From Bacillota bacterium (lineage in GTDB: Bacteria; Bacillota; Clostridia; Acetivibrionales; JAMNXU01): 64,000 bases of DNA. The notes beneath the pieces are model-generated. The model searched no databases. It worked only from the letters and a program-made list of their open reading frames with translations, and was not told the DNA's origin. Shown here piece by piece: positions 54,215 to 62,342 of this stretch (positions are counted from its first letter, which is position 1; every line of letters begins with the position of its first letter). Both the position numbers and the translations under genes were made by a program. The DNA lies in NCBI GenBank assembly GCA_023623175.1, contig JAMNXU010000033.1:1-64000 (forward strand), read 5' to 3'.

Positions 54215-54979
54215 ATGTCTGCTGACGCTGCCAGTCGCAATGAATTGTGGAAGCAATACATGAAGTCCAAAAGTCCCGAGTTGCGGGAAAAAATAATACT
54301 GGAGTATGCTTACCTTGTAAAATATGTCGCCGGTCGCCTTAGTATTTATTTCGGCAACAACGTGGACTATGACGATCTGATAGGGTACGGGATTTTTGGG
54401 CTGATTGACGCAATAGACAAGTACGATATAAACAAGGGCGTGAAATTTGAAACCTATGCTTCCCTCCGTATTCGTGGAGCCATTCTGGACAGTATCCGCG
54501 AACTGGACTGGGTTCCCCGTTCGCTGCGCCAGAAGAACCGGCAGCTTGAGAAAGTCTACGCAGAACTGGAAAGCGAGCTGGGTCGCGCGGCTACGGATGA
54601 GGAAGCGGCAGAGAGAATGGGAATGACCCTTGATGAATTCAACAAGTTTTTGGACAGCATTAATGTTTCTACGATGATATCCCTTGAGGAGTTTCTTGAG
54701 CAAAAACACGACGCGGGACTGGAAGACAGGTATGCGGCCGATGACAGCAGTCCCGAAGCTTTTGCGGAGAGGAGCAACTTAAGGGACATACTGGCTGATT
54801 CCATTGACAAGCTTCCGGAAAAAGAGAGAATGGTTATAACCCTGTACTACTACGAAGAATTGACTTTGAAGGAAATAAGTGCAATAATGAAAGTGTCAGA
54901 GTCCAGAATTTCACAATTGCACACCAGGGCTATTGCGAGGATGAGAGGAAAACTTGCGCGTCACAAGTCGTTGTTGTAA
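54215..54979 (+). CDS. sigD: Motility sigma factor sigma-D (FliA/WhiG family)
   Basis: A 254-residue sigma factor for late flagellar and chemotaxis genes. Region 2 (LVKYVAGRLSIYFGNNVDYDDLIGYGIFGLIDAI in part), region 3 (RGAILDSIRELDWVPRSLRQK) and region 4 (LTLKEISAIMKVSESRISQLHTRAI) follow the FliA pattern. CGGAGGATAGGG precedes the ATG. It lies near the end of the operon, as in B. subtilis. Confidence 0.97.
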   Translation: MSADAASRNELWKQYMKSKSPELREKIILEYAYLVKYVAGRLSIYFGNNVDYDDLIGYGIFGLIDAIDKYDINKGVKFETYASLRIRGAILDSIRELDWVPRSLRQKNRQLEKVYAELESELGRAATDEEAAERMGMTLDEFNKFLDSINVSTMISLEEFLEQKHDAGLEDRYAADDSSPEAFAERSNLRDILADSIDKLPEKERMVITLYYYEELTLKEISAIMKVSESRISQLHTRAIARMRGKLARHKSLL

Positions 54980-55018
54980 ATATAAGTGTAATGCCTGTTA
55001 TAATATTAGGGGGAAAAA

Positions 55019-56644
55019 ATGAACAAAAAGGACATGTTAGCAGAAAATCCCGGCAATGGTTTTATTGAATTACTGTACCGAAAAGACGGTGTCTATCTTG
55101 TTGTTCATCCTCCCGGAGACAAAGGTGTCAAAGTAAGCTTGGACGATGTTATGGAAAGGATCGCCAGGAAGAGGATTTTTGGCTTCAACAGGGAAGCCGT
55201 CGCGATGGCGGTCTACAAGTCTGAAAGAGTTCCTGTCAAAATTGCCGAACCCCAGGATGAGGTTAAAATTGACGCTGAAGTTACCGTAAAGGTAACCCCG
55301 GACAAAATGAAAGCCTATATCAGCATTTCACCACCCGACGGAGGAAAACTGCCCGATCGCGATGAAATTTTGAAAGTCCTCGAAAAACACGGAGTCATAT
55401 ACGGTATCAACATGTCGCTTGTCGAAGACCTTGCGAGATTTCCCGTTTTTAACCAGGAAATATGCATAGCTGAAGGCACCCCGGCGGTAAGGGGAACGGA
55501 TGGCTCGATAGAGTATCATTTCAAAATAAAAAAAGATACCAGGCCTGTCATACTTGAAGACGGGAGCGTTGATTACAGGGATCTCGGGCTCATTGAAAAC
55601 GTGCACAAGGGACAGAGATTATGCACGGTGATTCCCCCCACAAAAGGAATAAAGGGAAGAAGAATTACCGGAGATGAAATACCGGCGATCGACGGAAAAC
55701 AAGTGATTTTGCCCAGGGGAAAAAACGTGGAAATCAGCGAGGACGGCCAGGGACTTGTTGCTGCAATTGACGGGCAGGTAGAGCTTGTCGACGGCAAGAT
55801 CAATGTATTTCCGACCTATGAAGTGCCGGGAGATGTGGGAATCGGAACCGGCAATATCAATTTTGTTGGAAGTGTAATAGTTCGCGGAAACGTTCTTTCA
55901 GGATTTACCGTTGAAGCCGGGGGCAACGTGGAAGTATGGGGCGTGGTTGAAGGAGCGGTTATCAAGGCGGGCGGAAATATTATTCTCAAAAGAGGAATCC
56001 AGGGCCTTGGCAAAGGCCTGCTGATAAGTGGCGGCGATATAGTGGCAAAGTATATCGAGCACAGTAACGTCGAAGCAAAAAATGATGTAAAAGCGGAAGC
56101 TATAATGCACAGCAATGTAAAATGCGGGAACAGGCTTGAACTTGGAGGAAGAAAAGGACTGCTTGTTGGCGGAACCTGCAAGGTGGGCAGGGAGATTGTG
56201 GCAAAAGTGATCGGTTCTCAGATGACAACTTCCACTGAACTTGAAGTCGGTGTTGATCCCATAGTGAGGGAAAGATACAAGGAAGCACGCGAAGAAATGC
56301 TGAAGATTGAAGAAGATTTGCGAAAAGCCGACCAGGCAATTTTCCTGCTTAAGAAACTGGAAGCGGCCGGCGCCATTACTCAGGAAAAAAAGGAACTGCT
56401 TGCAAAAACGATAAGGACCCGCCTGCATTACCTTGTCCGGAAGGAAGAGTTGAAGAAGGAGATAGAGGTAGCGGAAGAGATGCTCCAACATGAGACGCAT
56501 GCCAAGGTGCGCGCCTTGAGTTTTATCTATCCCGGCACAAAGGTGTCAATAGGAAACAGCGTGATGTATGTTAAGGAGCCGCTGCAACACTGTACCCTTT
56601 ACAGGGATGGAGTTGATATAAGAATAGGCTCCTTTGAAAGGTAA
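55019..56644 (+). CDS. FapA-like (DUF342) polymer/flagellar assembly protein A
   Basis: A 541-residue protein of the DUF342/FapA family, with a right-handed beta-helix core (repeated G-N-V-E, IVRGNVLSGFTVEAGGNVEV, GGDIVAKYIEHSNV) and a coiled-coil segment near 430-500 (EEMLKIEEDLRKADQAI). Members occur next to sigD or flhA in Firmicutes. Their exact role in flagellar assembly or polymer binding is not settled. The ATG follows AGGGGG. It lies 39 bases after sigD. Confidence 0.85.
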   Translation: MNKKDMLAENPGNGFIELLYRKDGVYLVVHPPGDKGVKVSLDDVMERIARKRIFGFNREAVAMAVYKSERVPVKIAEPQDEVKIDAEVTVKVTPDKMKAYISISPPDGGKLPDRDEILKVLEKHGVIYGINMSLVEDLARFPVFNQEICIAEGTPAVRGTDGSIEYHFKIKKDTRPVILEDGSVDYRDLGLIENVHKGQRLCTVIPPTKGIKGRRITGDEIPAIDGKQVILPRGKNVEISEDGQGLVAAIDGQVELVDGKINVFPTYEVPGDVGIGTGNINFVGSVIVRGNVLSGFTVEAGGNVEVWGVVEGAVIKAGGNIILKRGIQGLGKGLLISGGDIVAKYIEHSNVEAKNDVKAEAIMHSNVKCGNRLELGGRKGLLVGGTCKVGREIVAKVIGSQMTTSTELEVGVDPIVRERYKEAREEMLKIEEDLRKADQAIFLLKKLEAAGAITQEKKELLAKTIRTRLHYLVRKEELKKEIEVAEEMLQHETHAKVRALSFIYPGTKVSIGNSVMYVKEPLQHCTLYRDGVDIRIGSFER

Positions 56645-56686
56645 GCAGGATAACTGCCTGCTGTAAACGGAAAGGAACGATTGACG

Positions 56687-57019
56687 ATGTCAATAAGACC
56701 ATTGGATTACCAGGTCACGGTTCCGAAAACTGTTGAAGTTTCAAGGCTTCAGAACGAACAGGTGCAGAAGACCCTGGTGTCCCAGCAGATCCAGGCAGCG
56801 CAGACACAGTACAGGTCCGAAGAGAAGATGCGGTCTGTACAAAAGCGGGAAAAACCTGAAAGTGTTGCAATTCATGAAAAACAGGAACGGTCGGATCAGC
56901 GGCGGCATGAAAACCGGGAAAAGGAACAGCATCGGCGCAGCAGCCGTGAAAAGAACAAATTACAACGCAAAAACCCGTTGAACGAGAGCGCCGGAAGCAG
57001 GATTGACATCAGGTTGTAG
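56687..57019 (+). CDS. Small highly charged protein, unknown
   Basis: About 110 residues, rich in Arg, Lys, Glu and Gln and almost free of hydrophobic stretches. The N-terminus SIRPLDYQVTVPKTVEVSRLQ is the only conserved-looking part; residues 50-95 are likely a charged helix (EKQERSDQRRHENREKEQ) and SGSRIDIRL-like residues close it. The DIRL end is common in clostridial proteins at this place. ATG 56687 with GGAAAGGA upstream is preferred over a TTG at 56681. It lies between fapA-like and swrB-like genes. Function is unknown. Confidence 0.65.
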   Translation: MSIRPLDYQVTVPKTVEVSRLQNEQVQKTLVSQQIQAAQTQYRSEEKMRSVQKREKPESVAIHEKQERSDQRRHENREKEQHRRSSREKNKLQRKNPLNESAGSRIDIRL

Positions 57020-57079
57020 CACAGGTCACAGTACTTGACCAATGAAGTAAACACAAAAGAAAATGAGGGGTGTTTTTGC

Positions 57080-57745
57080 ATGGAAGGTTTTTATGTCAGC
57101 ATTATTTTTCTAGGAATTCTGCTCGTTATATTTTCACTGGCGTGGACGGCGCTGGACTGGAAAAAAAGCAGGGACCATGGAACGGAACTGACCGGGAAGA
57201 AAAATGAACTGGCTGAAATCATAAACGATGCCGACGAGATGATCCAGGAACTTAACAGGTTTTCCGACTATGTTGTTTCACAGATTTCGGAAAAGCAAAA
57301 TGAAGTTTTGCGTTTTTTGAAAGAAACGGAGCAAAAAATCCTGGAGCTTGAATCGAAAGCTAAAAACACCGCGGGAATAAGTCTGACGCCTGCGTCCAGG
57401 GCTGCTGAAGCATACAAAATCCAGGGCGCTCTTTCAAAAGCGGATGTTAAAACCAAACATGCAGCGGTTTATGAACAAGTTGAAGATAGCGAGAAAACCG
57501 CAGTTCATGAAAAAACTGAAGTCTATGAAAATCATCAATTTTATGAAAAAAAAGAGTCCGGGGAGGAAAAGCAAAAGGTCATTCCGCTTAACCGAAAGTA
57601 CAGCAATGTTCTGATGCTTGCGGGGCAGGGGCTTGATGAAACAGAAATTGCAAAAAGGCTTGGCCTCGGCAAGGGAGAGATACAGCTGATACTCGGCACA
57701 TCCGTTACGACTTCTAGCGTGCAGGAAGCCGGAAACAACGCGTAG
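57080..57745 (+). CDS. SwrB-like membrane protein (DUF6115 type)
   Basis: About 221 residues: a single transmembrane segment close to the start (about 3-25), a coiled coil (35-95) and a C-terminal helix-turn-helix-like segment NVLMLAGQGLDETEIAKRLGLGKGEIQLIL (shown in part as GLDETEIAKRLGLGKGEI). This layout resembles SwrB/YlxL, which lies just after sigD in Bacillus and aids flagellar basal-body assembly. ATG 57080 has GAGGGG upstream. The tail could also bind DNA or protein. Confidence 0.75.
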   Translation: MEGFYVSIIFLGILLVIFSLAWTALDWKKSRDHGTELTGKKNELAEIINDADEMIQELNRFSDYVVSQISEKQNEVLRFLKETEQKILELESKAKNTAGISLTPASRAAEAYKIQGALSKADVKTKHAAVYEQVEDSEKTAVHEKTEVYENHQFYEKKESGEEKQKVIPLNRKYSNVLMLAGQGLDETEIAKRLGLGKGEIQLILGTSVTTSSVQEAGNNA

Positions 57746-57754
57746 GAGGAAGAC

Positions 57755-58033
57755 ATGGGAAAGTTCAGCGTCAGGAGTATGATCCTAGGAATAGGAATCG
57801 GGTTGATACTGGCATCTCTGTTAAACATGATTTACCTGGCTGGGCAGGGTTCCGTCCGGCAGCTCAGCGACCAGGAAATCATAAACAGGGCCTATGAACT
57901 GGGGATGGTGCCGGCTTCAGGCGTAATAAAACAGGAAGACTCGAATAGCGATTCCGGAGAAGCTTCCGAAGACGGTTCACAGGAAGAGGATTCAAAGGCT
58001 GTTCAAAGCCAGGGCAATTTACCACTTGACTGA
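57755..58033 (+). CDS. Small membrane-anchored acidic protein, unknown
   Basis: A 92-residue protein with one transmembrane segment (residues 9-30, MILGIGIGLILASLLNMIY) and an outer part with LSDQEIINRAYELGMV, a helix seen in front of MltG-type and other clostridial wall proteins, followed by a Ser/Asp/Glu-rich tail. No enzymatic domain follows. It is the last gene of the operon; the tRNA-Leu promoter -35 overlaps its stop codon. Function is unknown. Confidence 0.65.
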   Translation: MGKFSVRSMILGIGIGLILASLLNMIYLAGQGSVRQLSDQEIINRAYELGMVPASGVIKQEDSNSDSGEASEDGSQEEDSKAVQSQGNLPLD

Positions 58034-58055
58034 AAGAGAGCCGGTATGCTAATAT
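58026..58055 (+). promoter_or_regulatory. Promoter of tRNA-Leu
   Basis: TTGACT (58026-58031) and TAATAT (58050-58055) are 18 bases apart. The -35 overlaps the stop codon of the preceding gene. The tRNA begins 26 bases after the -10. Confidence 0.65.
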
Positions 58056-58080
58056 AGTTAAGCAACAGTTGAAAACTTAA

Positions 58081-58166
58081 GCCGAAGTGGCGAAACTGGC
58101 AGACGCACTTGACTCAAAATCAAGCGCCCACAAAGCGTGCCGGTTCGAATCCGGCCTTCGGCACCA
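58081..58166 (+). tRNA. tRNA-Leu (anticodon CAA)
   Basis: A class II tRNA with a complete cloverleaf. GCCGAAG at the start pairs with CTTCGGC at 58156-58162. The anticodon loop is CTCAAAA between CTTGA and TCAAG, giving anticodon CAA for UUG codons. A long variable arm (CGCCCACAAAGCGTG region) and a TTCGAATCC T-loop follow. The CCA end is encoded at 58164-58166. Confidence 0.96.
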
Positions 58167-58172
58167 TGAAAT

Positions 58173-58211
58173 AAAGCTCCATAATTATCGGCTATGGAGC
58201 TTTTATTATTT
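58173..58211 (+). terminator. Rho-independent terminator after tRNA-Leu
   Basis: AAAGCTCCATA (58173-58183) pairs with TATGGAGCTTT (58193-58203) around a 9-base loop, followed by TTTTATTATTT. The stem is perfect. Confidence 0.9.
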
Positions 58212-58548
58212 CCGGCACTTTATTTATTCCTGGCAAGCTTATAATTGAAAGGTACAATGTAAATGAGAAAGTATTTTGGCCTATTCTTATACTTGCAAAC
58301 CCAAACTGCTGAAGAATGGTTTAATAAAGTCTTAATGTTACGTGCATAGATTGCATGGGTGTCGTCGCCAAGGTCTAAGAGGAAAAATGTCATGCGCCCT
58401 CGAACGTGATTTTCATGTTATAACAACTTTCACAATTTTTGATGATACGAAACTGAGAGCCCGACCAATAAGGGCAAGGCATGAGTTCTGAAAAACTCTT
58501 CAGGTTGATGAATTATCCAGTTTCAATAACAATGCGCCCGGATGATGA
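58212..58548. other. Gene-free spacer between tRNA-Leu and the glycosidase gene
   Basis: No full gene is supported. A 30-codon minus-strand frame at 58390-58482 (MPCPYWSG...NCESC) has spaced cysteines reminiscent of a zinc ribbon but no ribosome site was identified, and stops flank it. The region may be a decayed gene or mobile-element remnant, consistent with tRNA genes being insertion sites, but no attachment repeat was found. Confidence 0.35.
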
Positions 58549-58577
58549 TTGATAGAATTGCTGATTTGATGTATAAT
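58549..58577 (+). promoter_or_regulatory. Sigma-A promoter of the glycosidase gene
   Basis: TTGATA (58549-58554) and TATAAT (58572-58577) are exactly 17 bases apart, about 80 bases before the ATG of the downstream gene. Confidence 0.7.
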
Positions 58578-58657
58578 TCAACTCAACAGGGAAAAGCCGG
58601 CAATTTGTGCAACACCGGGAAACATGCCCTGAATATTTTTTTGCGAGGAGAATGGAC

Positions 58658-61252
58658 ATGTACGATATGAGGATTGAAAATGAAATGTTCGAAAGGGTTC
58701 AGAATGAAACCCCGATTTCATATGACGATCTTCGCGCGCTGATGCACAGAAATCCTGACAAAACCTATTTTGTTTTTCCCGAAGACCGGACATGGCCGAT
58801 TTACATGACTGATACCATTCCGTCGCGATGGAAGGACAGGACACCGGGCCATTCCTTTTCAGGACAGGCACAGCCCGGAGAGTTTTATACTTTCCAGTTA
58901 GCAGTGTATGCCTGCAGAATGAAGCTTGAAAACATAGGCATAGAGTTTTCGGACCTGGTTTCGGAAAGCGGGTCAAGAATTAATGCGGAAGCTTTCAAAT
59001 GTTTCAATCTCGGGGGTATTGACTGTTTCGGAAGGCCGTTCTCCAAGAACATTACCGTTCCTACGGGAAAACTGCAGACTTTGTGGATCGGGGTTCAGAT
59101 TCCGGAAAATGCTGAGAGGACAATATATAAAGGAGAGATAAAAATAAAGCCTGAAGACTTGCCGGAAACGAGTATCGAAATTGATCTTTCCGTCGACGGC
59201 GAAGTCCTTGCCGACGGAGGAGTCAGCGAACCCTGGCGGCATTCGAGGTTAAAATGGCTTGATTCCACCATTGCTATCGATGATGGCATTACCGCGCCCT
59301 ATGTTCCGGTCAGCCAGGAAGGTTCCACGATAAAATACCTGTGCAGGGAGACGACGCTGAACGCCGACGGACTGCCCGCAAGTCTCGTGAGCTTTGTCAA
59401 CGACACCATTGACGGGTTGACCGAGGATGGCAGGGAGATCCTTGCAGCCCCTGTGAAATTTTGCGTCGTGTCTGACAACGGGGAAGTGGCTTGGAGAGAT
59501 TCCAAATTTTCCATGGGCGAAAAATCCGACGCAAAAGTGTGCTGGCACAATGAAAAATCAAGTGACGAACTCGTTTTAAAATGTGACGGCTGGGTGGAAT
59601 ATGACGGATTCACGGGCTACAGGATCACGCTGAAAGCCTTGAAAACCACGAGCCTAAAGGATGTTTACCTCGAGGTCCCCTTCAGGCGCGATGTAGCTGT
59701 ATATGCAATGGGACTCGGCCACAAGGGCGGCTACAGGCCTGCGTCCGTGGACTGGAAGTGGGAAATGACGCTAAACCAGGATACGCTGTGGATGGGCGAC
59801 GTAAATGCCGGTCTCATGATAAGGCTCCTGGGACCGGAATACGAAAAGCCCCATATGCTGTTCTATTATGTAAATAAACCCCTTAAAATGCCAAAGGCAT
59901 GGTTCAATGAAGGGAAGGGCGGCTGCACCGTAAGGGAGGAAGAAAATGACCGCGTGGTATTCAGGGCTTACAGCGGCGACCGCATACTGGAAGAAGGGTG
60001 CGAGCTCCATTTTTACTTTGACCTGATGGTTACTCCCGTCAAGTTCATAAACAGGGAAGAGCACTGGAACTGCCGCTATTATCACAGCATTCCGAAAAAA
60101 GTTGAAGATGTCGTGAAAGCCGGTGCCAATGTGATCAATGTACATCATGGTAAAGCCATGAGCCCGTTCATCAACTATCCGTTTATAGAACATGAGGCCC
60201 TGGCCGAATTTGTAAAGGAATGCCACAAGCACGGGATCAAGACTAAGCTTTATTACACGGTGAAAGAACTTACCTACAGGATGGTTGAACTATTTGCTTT
60301 CAAGAGCCTGAACGGCGAAATAATTGCCGAAGGCAACGGGGTGGGCTTTTTCAGGTACATGCAGGAGCAGGATGAGTGGCTTGCAAAATACCTGGGTCCG
60401 AACTTCATACCAGCATGGAAGTCGAGGCTGAAAAACGAAAAGTATAATGGCGTAATGGAAGCATCGGTTGTTGTCAATCCCATGTCGAGGTACAATAACT
60501 ATTACCTTGAGGACATAAACTGGATGCTTGAAAATACCAACATTGACGGCCTGTATTTTGATGACGTGGCCTATGACCGCACGATCCTGAGAAGGGTCAG
60601 AAAAGTCCTGGACAGGCACCATGAAGGGTGCATGATAGACCTGCATTCGTGGAATTATTTTAAAAATAATACCATTGATGACAGCCGCCTTGCCGGTTGG
60701 GGCAACAGCGTAAATCTCTATATCGACGGTTTTCCGTATATCGACAGGATGTGGTTTGGAGAAGGGTTTGATTACGATGAAACCCCGGACTTCTGGCTTA
60801 TTGAGATGAGCGGTATTCCCTTCGGCATGATGGGCGAAATGCTTCAAAACGGCGGCAATTCCTACAGGGGAATGGTATACGGAATGACGGGAAGACTGCC
60901 GAGCGTCGATCCCACTGGACTGTGGAAGCTCTGGGACGAATTCGGCATACTCGACGCCAGGATGCTTGGTTACTGGAACAGCAACTGCCCTGTGCGTATG
61001 TCGCGTCCAGACGTGCTCGCCACGGTTTACGCAAAAAAGGACAAGGCAATGATTGCCGCGGCCAGCTGGGCCGACGGGGATGTGGAAGCGAGGCTTGTAA
61101 TTGACTGGGATGCCCTGGGACTTGATCCCGCGAAAACCCGCCTGGAAGTCCCCGAAATTCACTGCTTCCAGTCAGCCCAAAACTTCGATATCAATGACAG
61201 CATACCCTTTGAAAAGGGCAAGGGGTGGATATTCATCCTGACCCAGGAATAA
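58658..61252 (+). CDS. Glycoside hydrolase-like protein (DUF6067/GH123-related)
   Basis: About 864 residues, without signal peptide. The N-terminal 500 residues are beta-rich, then a likely TIM-barrel begins (NVINVHHGKAMSPFINYPFIEHEALAEFVKECHKHGIKTKLYYTV, seen in part as HGIKTKLYYTV) and contains NIDGLYFDDVAYDR, the acidic strand end expected for a catalytic pair. A beta domain ends the protein (ATVYAKKDKAMIAAASWADGD). The overall pattern resembles DUF6067 proteins related to family GH123 (N-acetyl-galactosaminidase). The substrate is not known. ATG 58658 lies seven bases after GAGGAG; an ATG at 58652 is too close. It has its own promoter and terminator. Confidence 0.75.
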   Translation: MYDMRIENEMFERVQNETPISYDDLRALMHRNPDKTYFVFPEDRTWPIYMTDTIPSRWKDRTPGHSFSGQAQPGEFYTFQLAVYACRMKLENIGIEFSDLVSESGSRINAEAFKCFNLGGIDCFGRPFSKNITVPTGKLQTLWIGVQIPENAERTIYKGEIKIKPEDLPETSIEIDLSVDGEVLADGGVSEPWRHSRLKWLDSTIAIDDGITAPYVPVSQEGSTIKYLCRETTLNADGLPASLVSFVNDTIDGLTEDGREILAAPVKFCVVSDNGEVAWRDSKFSMGEKSDAKVCWHNEKSSDELVLKCDGWVEYDGFTGYRITLKALKTTSLKDVYLEVPFRRDVAVYAMGLGHKGGYRPASVDWKWEMTLNQDTLWMGDVNAGLMIRLLGPEYEKPHMLFYYVNKPLKMPKAWFNEGKGGCTVREEENDRVVFRAYSGDRILEEGCELHFYFDLMVTPVKFINREEHWNCRYYHSIPKKVEDVVKAGANVINVHHGKAMSPFINYPFIEHEALAEFVKECHKHGIKTKLYYTVKELTYRMVELFAFKSLNGEIIAEGNGVGFFRYMQEQDEWLAKYLGPNFIPAWKSRLKNEKYNGVMEASVVVNPMSRYNNYYLEDINWMLENTNIDGLYFDDVAYDRTILRRVRKVLDRHHEGCMIDLHSWNYFKNNTIDDSRLAGWGNSVNLYIDGFPYIDRMWFGEGFDYDETPDFWLIEMSGIPFGMMGEMLQNGGNSYRGMVYGMTGRLPSVDPTGLWKLWDEFGILDARMLGYWNSNCPVRMSRPDVLATVYAKKDKAMIAAASWADGDVEARLVIDWDALGLDPAKTRLEVPEIHCFQSAQNFDINDSIPFEKGKGWIFILTQE

Positions 61253-61363
61253 TGAGCATAAAAGTGCGGAAATTCCGGGTGGATGAATAAAAAGAGATTT
61301 TGAGAAAATGTTCAAAATGAAGGAATCCGGATGCAGGAAATTCGGAATTAAAAGTAACTTAAA

Positions 61364-61406
61364 GGGCTGCCGGCAAAACAACCGGCAGCCCGATAATAAT
61401 TTTTGT
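61364..61406 (+). terminator. Rho-independent terminator after the glycosidase gene
   Basis: GGGCTGCCGG (61364-61373) pairs perfectly with CCGGCAGCCC (61382-61391) with an A-rich loop, followed after GATAATAA by TTTTT. It lies inside an open frame that reaches back from the GNAT gene, which argues for the later GNAT start. Confidence 0.8.
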
Positions 61407-61457
61407 ATATTTTTGGAGCAAATAAGGCAAAAATTATCAGGGGAGGTTGCCATCTGC

Positions 61458-62051
61458 TTGGAAGATAACAGAGTTTTCCTGGGGAATCCTGATTTGCACA
61501 CTGAAAGGCTGCTTTTGAGGAAATATGAGCCCGGGGATGTTGATTCGCTGTTCAGGATATATTCCAATCCTGACTATGCGCGGTACGCCACGGGAGAAAC
61601 GTACGGGAGCCGCGAAGATGTCGAGCATTTTGTCAGCGATGTCATTGAAATGTACGAAAACGACGAAGCAGGCGAGTGGGCTGTAATACTGAAATCTACA
61701 GGAAAGCTTATTGGTTCCTGCGGTTTTGCGTGGTGCGACACGAAAAACTCCTGCGCCCAAATAGGTTTTGCACTTGATCCGGATTACCGTGGCAGGGGAT
61801 TGATGACCGAAGCCGTAAAAGCCTTGCTTGACTTTGGTTTTAAGAAAATGAATCTTAACAGGATTGAGGGTTTCCATATTTCCGGGAATGAAGCTTCAGG
61901 CCGCGTGATGGAAAAGGCGGGAATGCGTTTTGAAGGCTTCCTCCGCAAGAAATTGTACCTGAGAGGCGAATACCATGATTTGAAAATTTACGCGGCATTA
62001 AAATCTGATTTCAATAAAATGGACGTTTGTGAGAACAGTAGCATAGAATGA
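61458..62051 (+). CDS. GNAT family N-acetyltransferase (RimJ/RimL type)
   Basis: About 198 residues. TERLLLRKYEPGDVDSLFRIYSNPDYARY is the beginning of RimJ-like enzymes, GFALDPDYRGRGLMTEAVKALLDFGF holds the acetyl-CoA loop (RGRGLMTEA), and NEASGRVMEKAGMRFEG is the usual end. The acceptor, an amino terminus or small molecule, is not known. The TTG at 61458 with GGGGAGG 11 bases upstream is chosen since a terminator lies further upstream in the same frame. Confidence 0.88.
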   Translation: MEDNRVFLGNPDLHTERLLLRKYEPGDVDSLFRIYSNPDYARYATGETYGSREDVEHFVSDVIEMYENDEAGEWAVILKSTGKLIGSCGFAWCDTKNSCAQIGFALDPDYRGRGLMTEAVKALLDFGFKKMNLNRIEGFHISGNEASGRVMEKAGMRFEGFLRKKLYLRGEYHDLKIYAALKSDFNKMDVCENSSIE

Positions 62052-62135
62052 ATACTAAAGAAATTGTGGTTGGTTTTTAATTATATATTGGGACAAAGCT
62101 TGGGTTTACAGTAAATTGCCCCTTGGCAGGAAAGT

Positions 62136-62165
62136 TTGACACGCCGTTTTGCCATATAGTATAAT
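62136..62165 (+). promoter_or_regulatory. Sigma-A promoter of the riboswitch transcript
   Basis: A perfect TTGACA (62136-62141) and a perfect TATAAT (62160-62165) are 18 bases apart, about 45 bases before the riboswitch. Confidence 0.8.
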
Positions 62166-62204
62166 TAGCGTGTTAATTATAGCAGCTTTGCATGAAATAT
62201 CAAA

Positions 62205-62335
62205 ATCCTGAAAAAGCTGAATTCCCGCCATCAGGCGGGATACGGGGGAACCGCTTTTTGGGGTGAATCCGAATATTTCGGTAGGGCTTACCTTCAGTCC
62301 GAACCCGTCAGCTAACCTCGGAAGAAGTAAGAAGG
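62205..62335 (+). promoter_or_regulatory. Cyclic-di-AMP riboswitch (ydaO/yuaA type)
   Basis: The ydaO consensus blocks occur in order: GGGGGAACC at 62244-62252, GGGGTGAATCC at 62260-62270, TAGGGCTTACC at 62282-62292, and CCGAACCCGTCAGCTAACC at 62299-62317. A 7-bp hairpin TCCCGCC/GGCGGGA precedes them. Members bind c-di-AMP and generally switch gene expression off. The next gene encodes a cell-wall hydrolase, a known class of ydaO-controlled genes. Outer boundaries are approximate. Confidence 0.9.
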
Positions 62336-62342
62336 GAGACTA

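Noticed and set aside
61308-61457. Longer GNAT start at 61308
   Set aside because: The extension runs through a strong terminator hairpin of the preceding gene.
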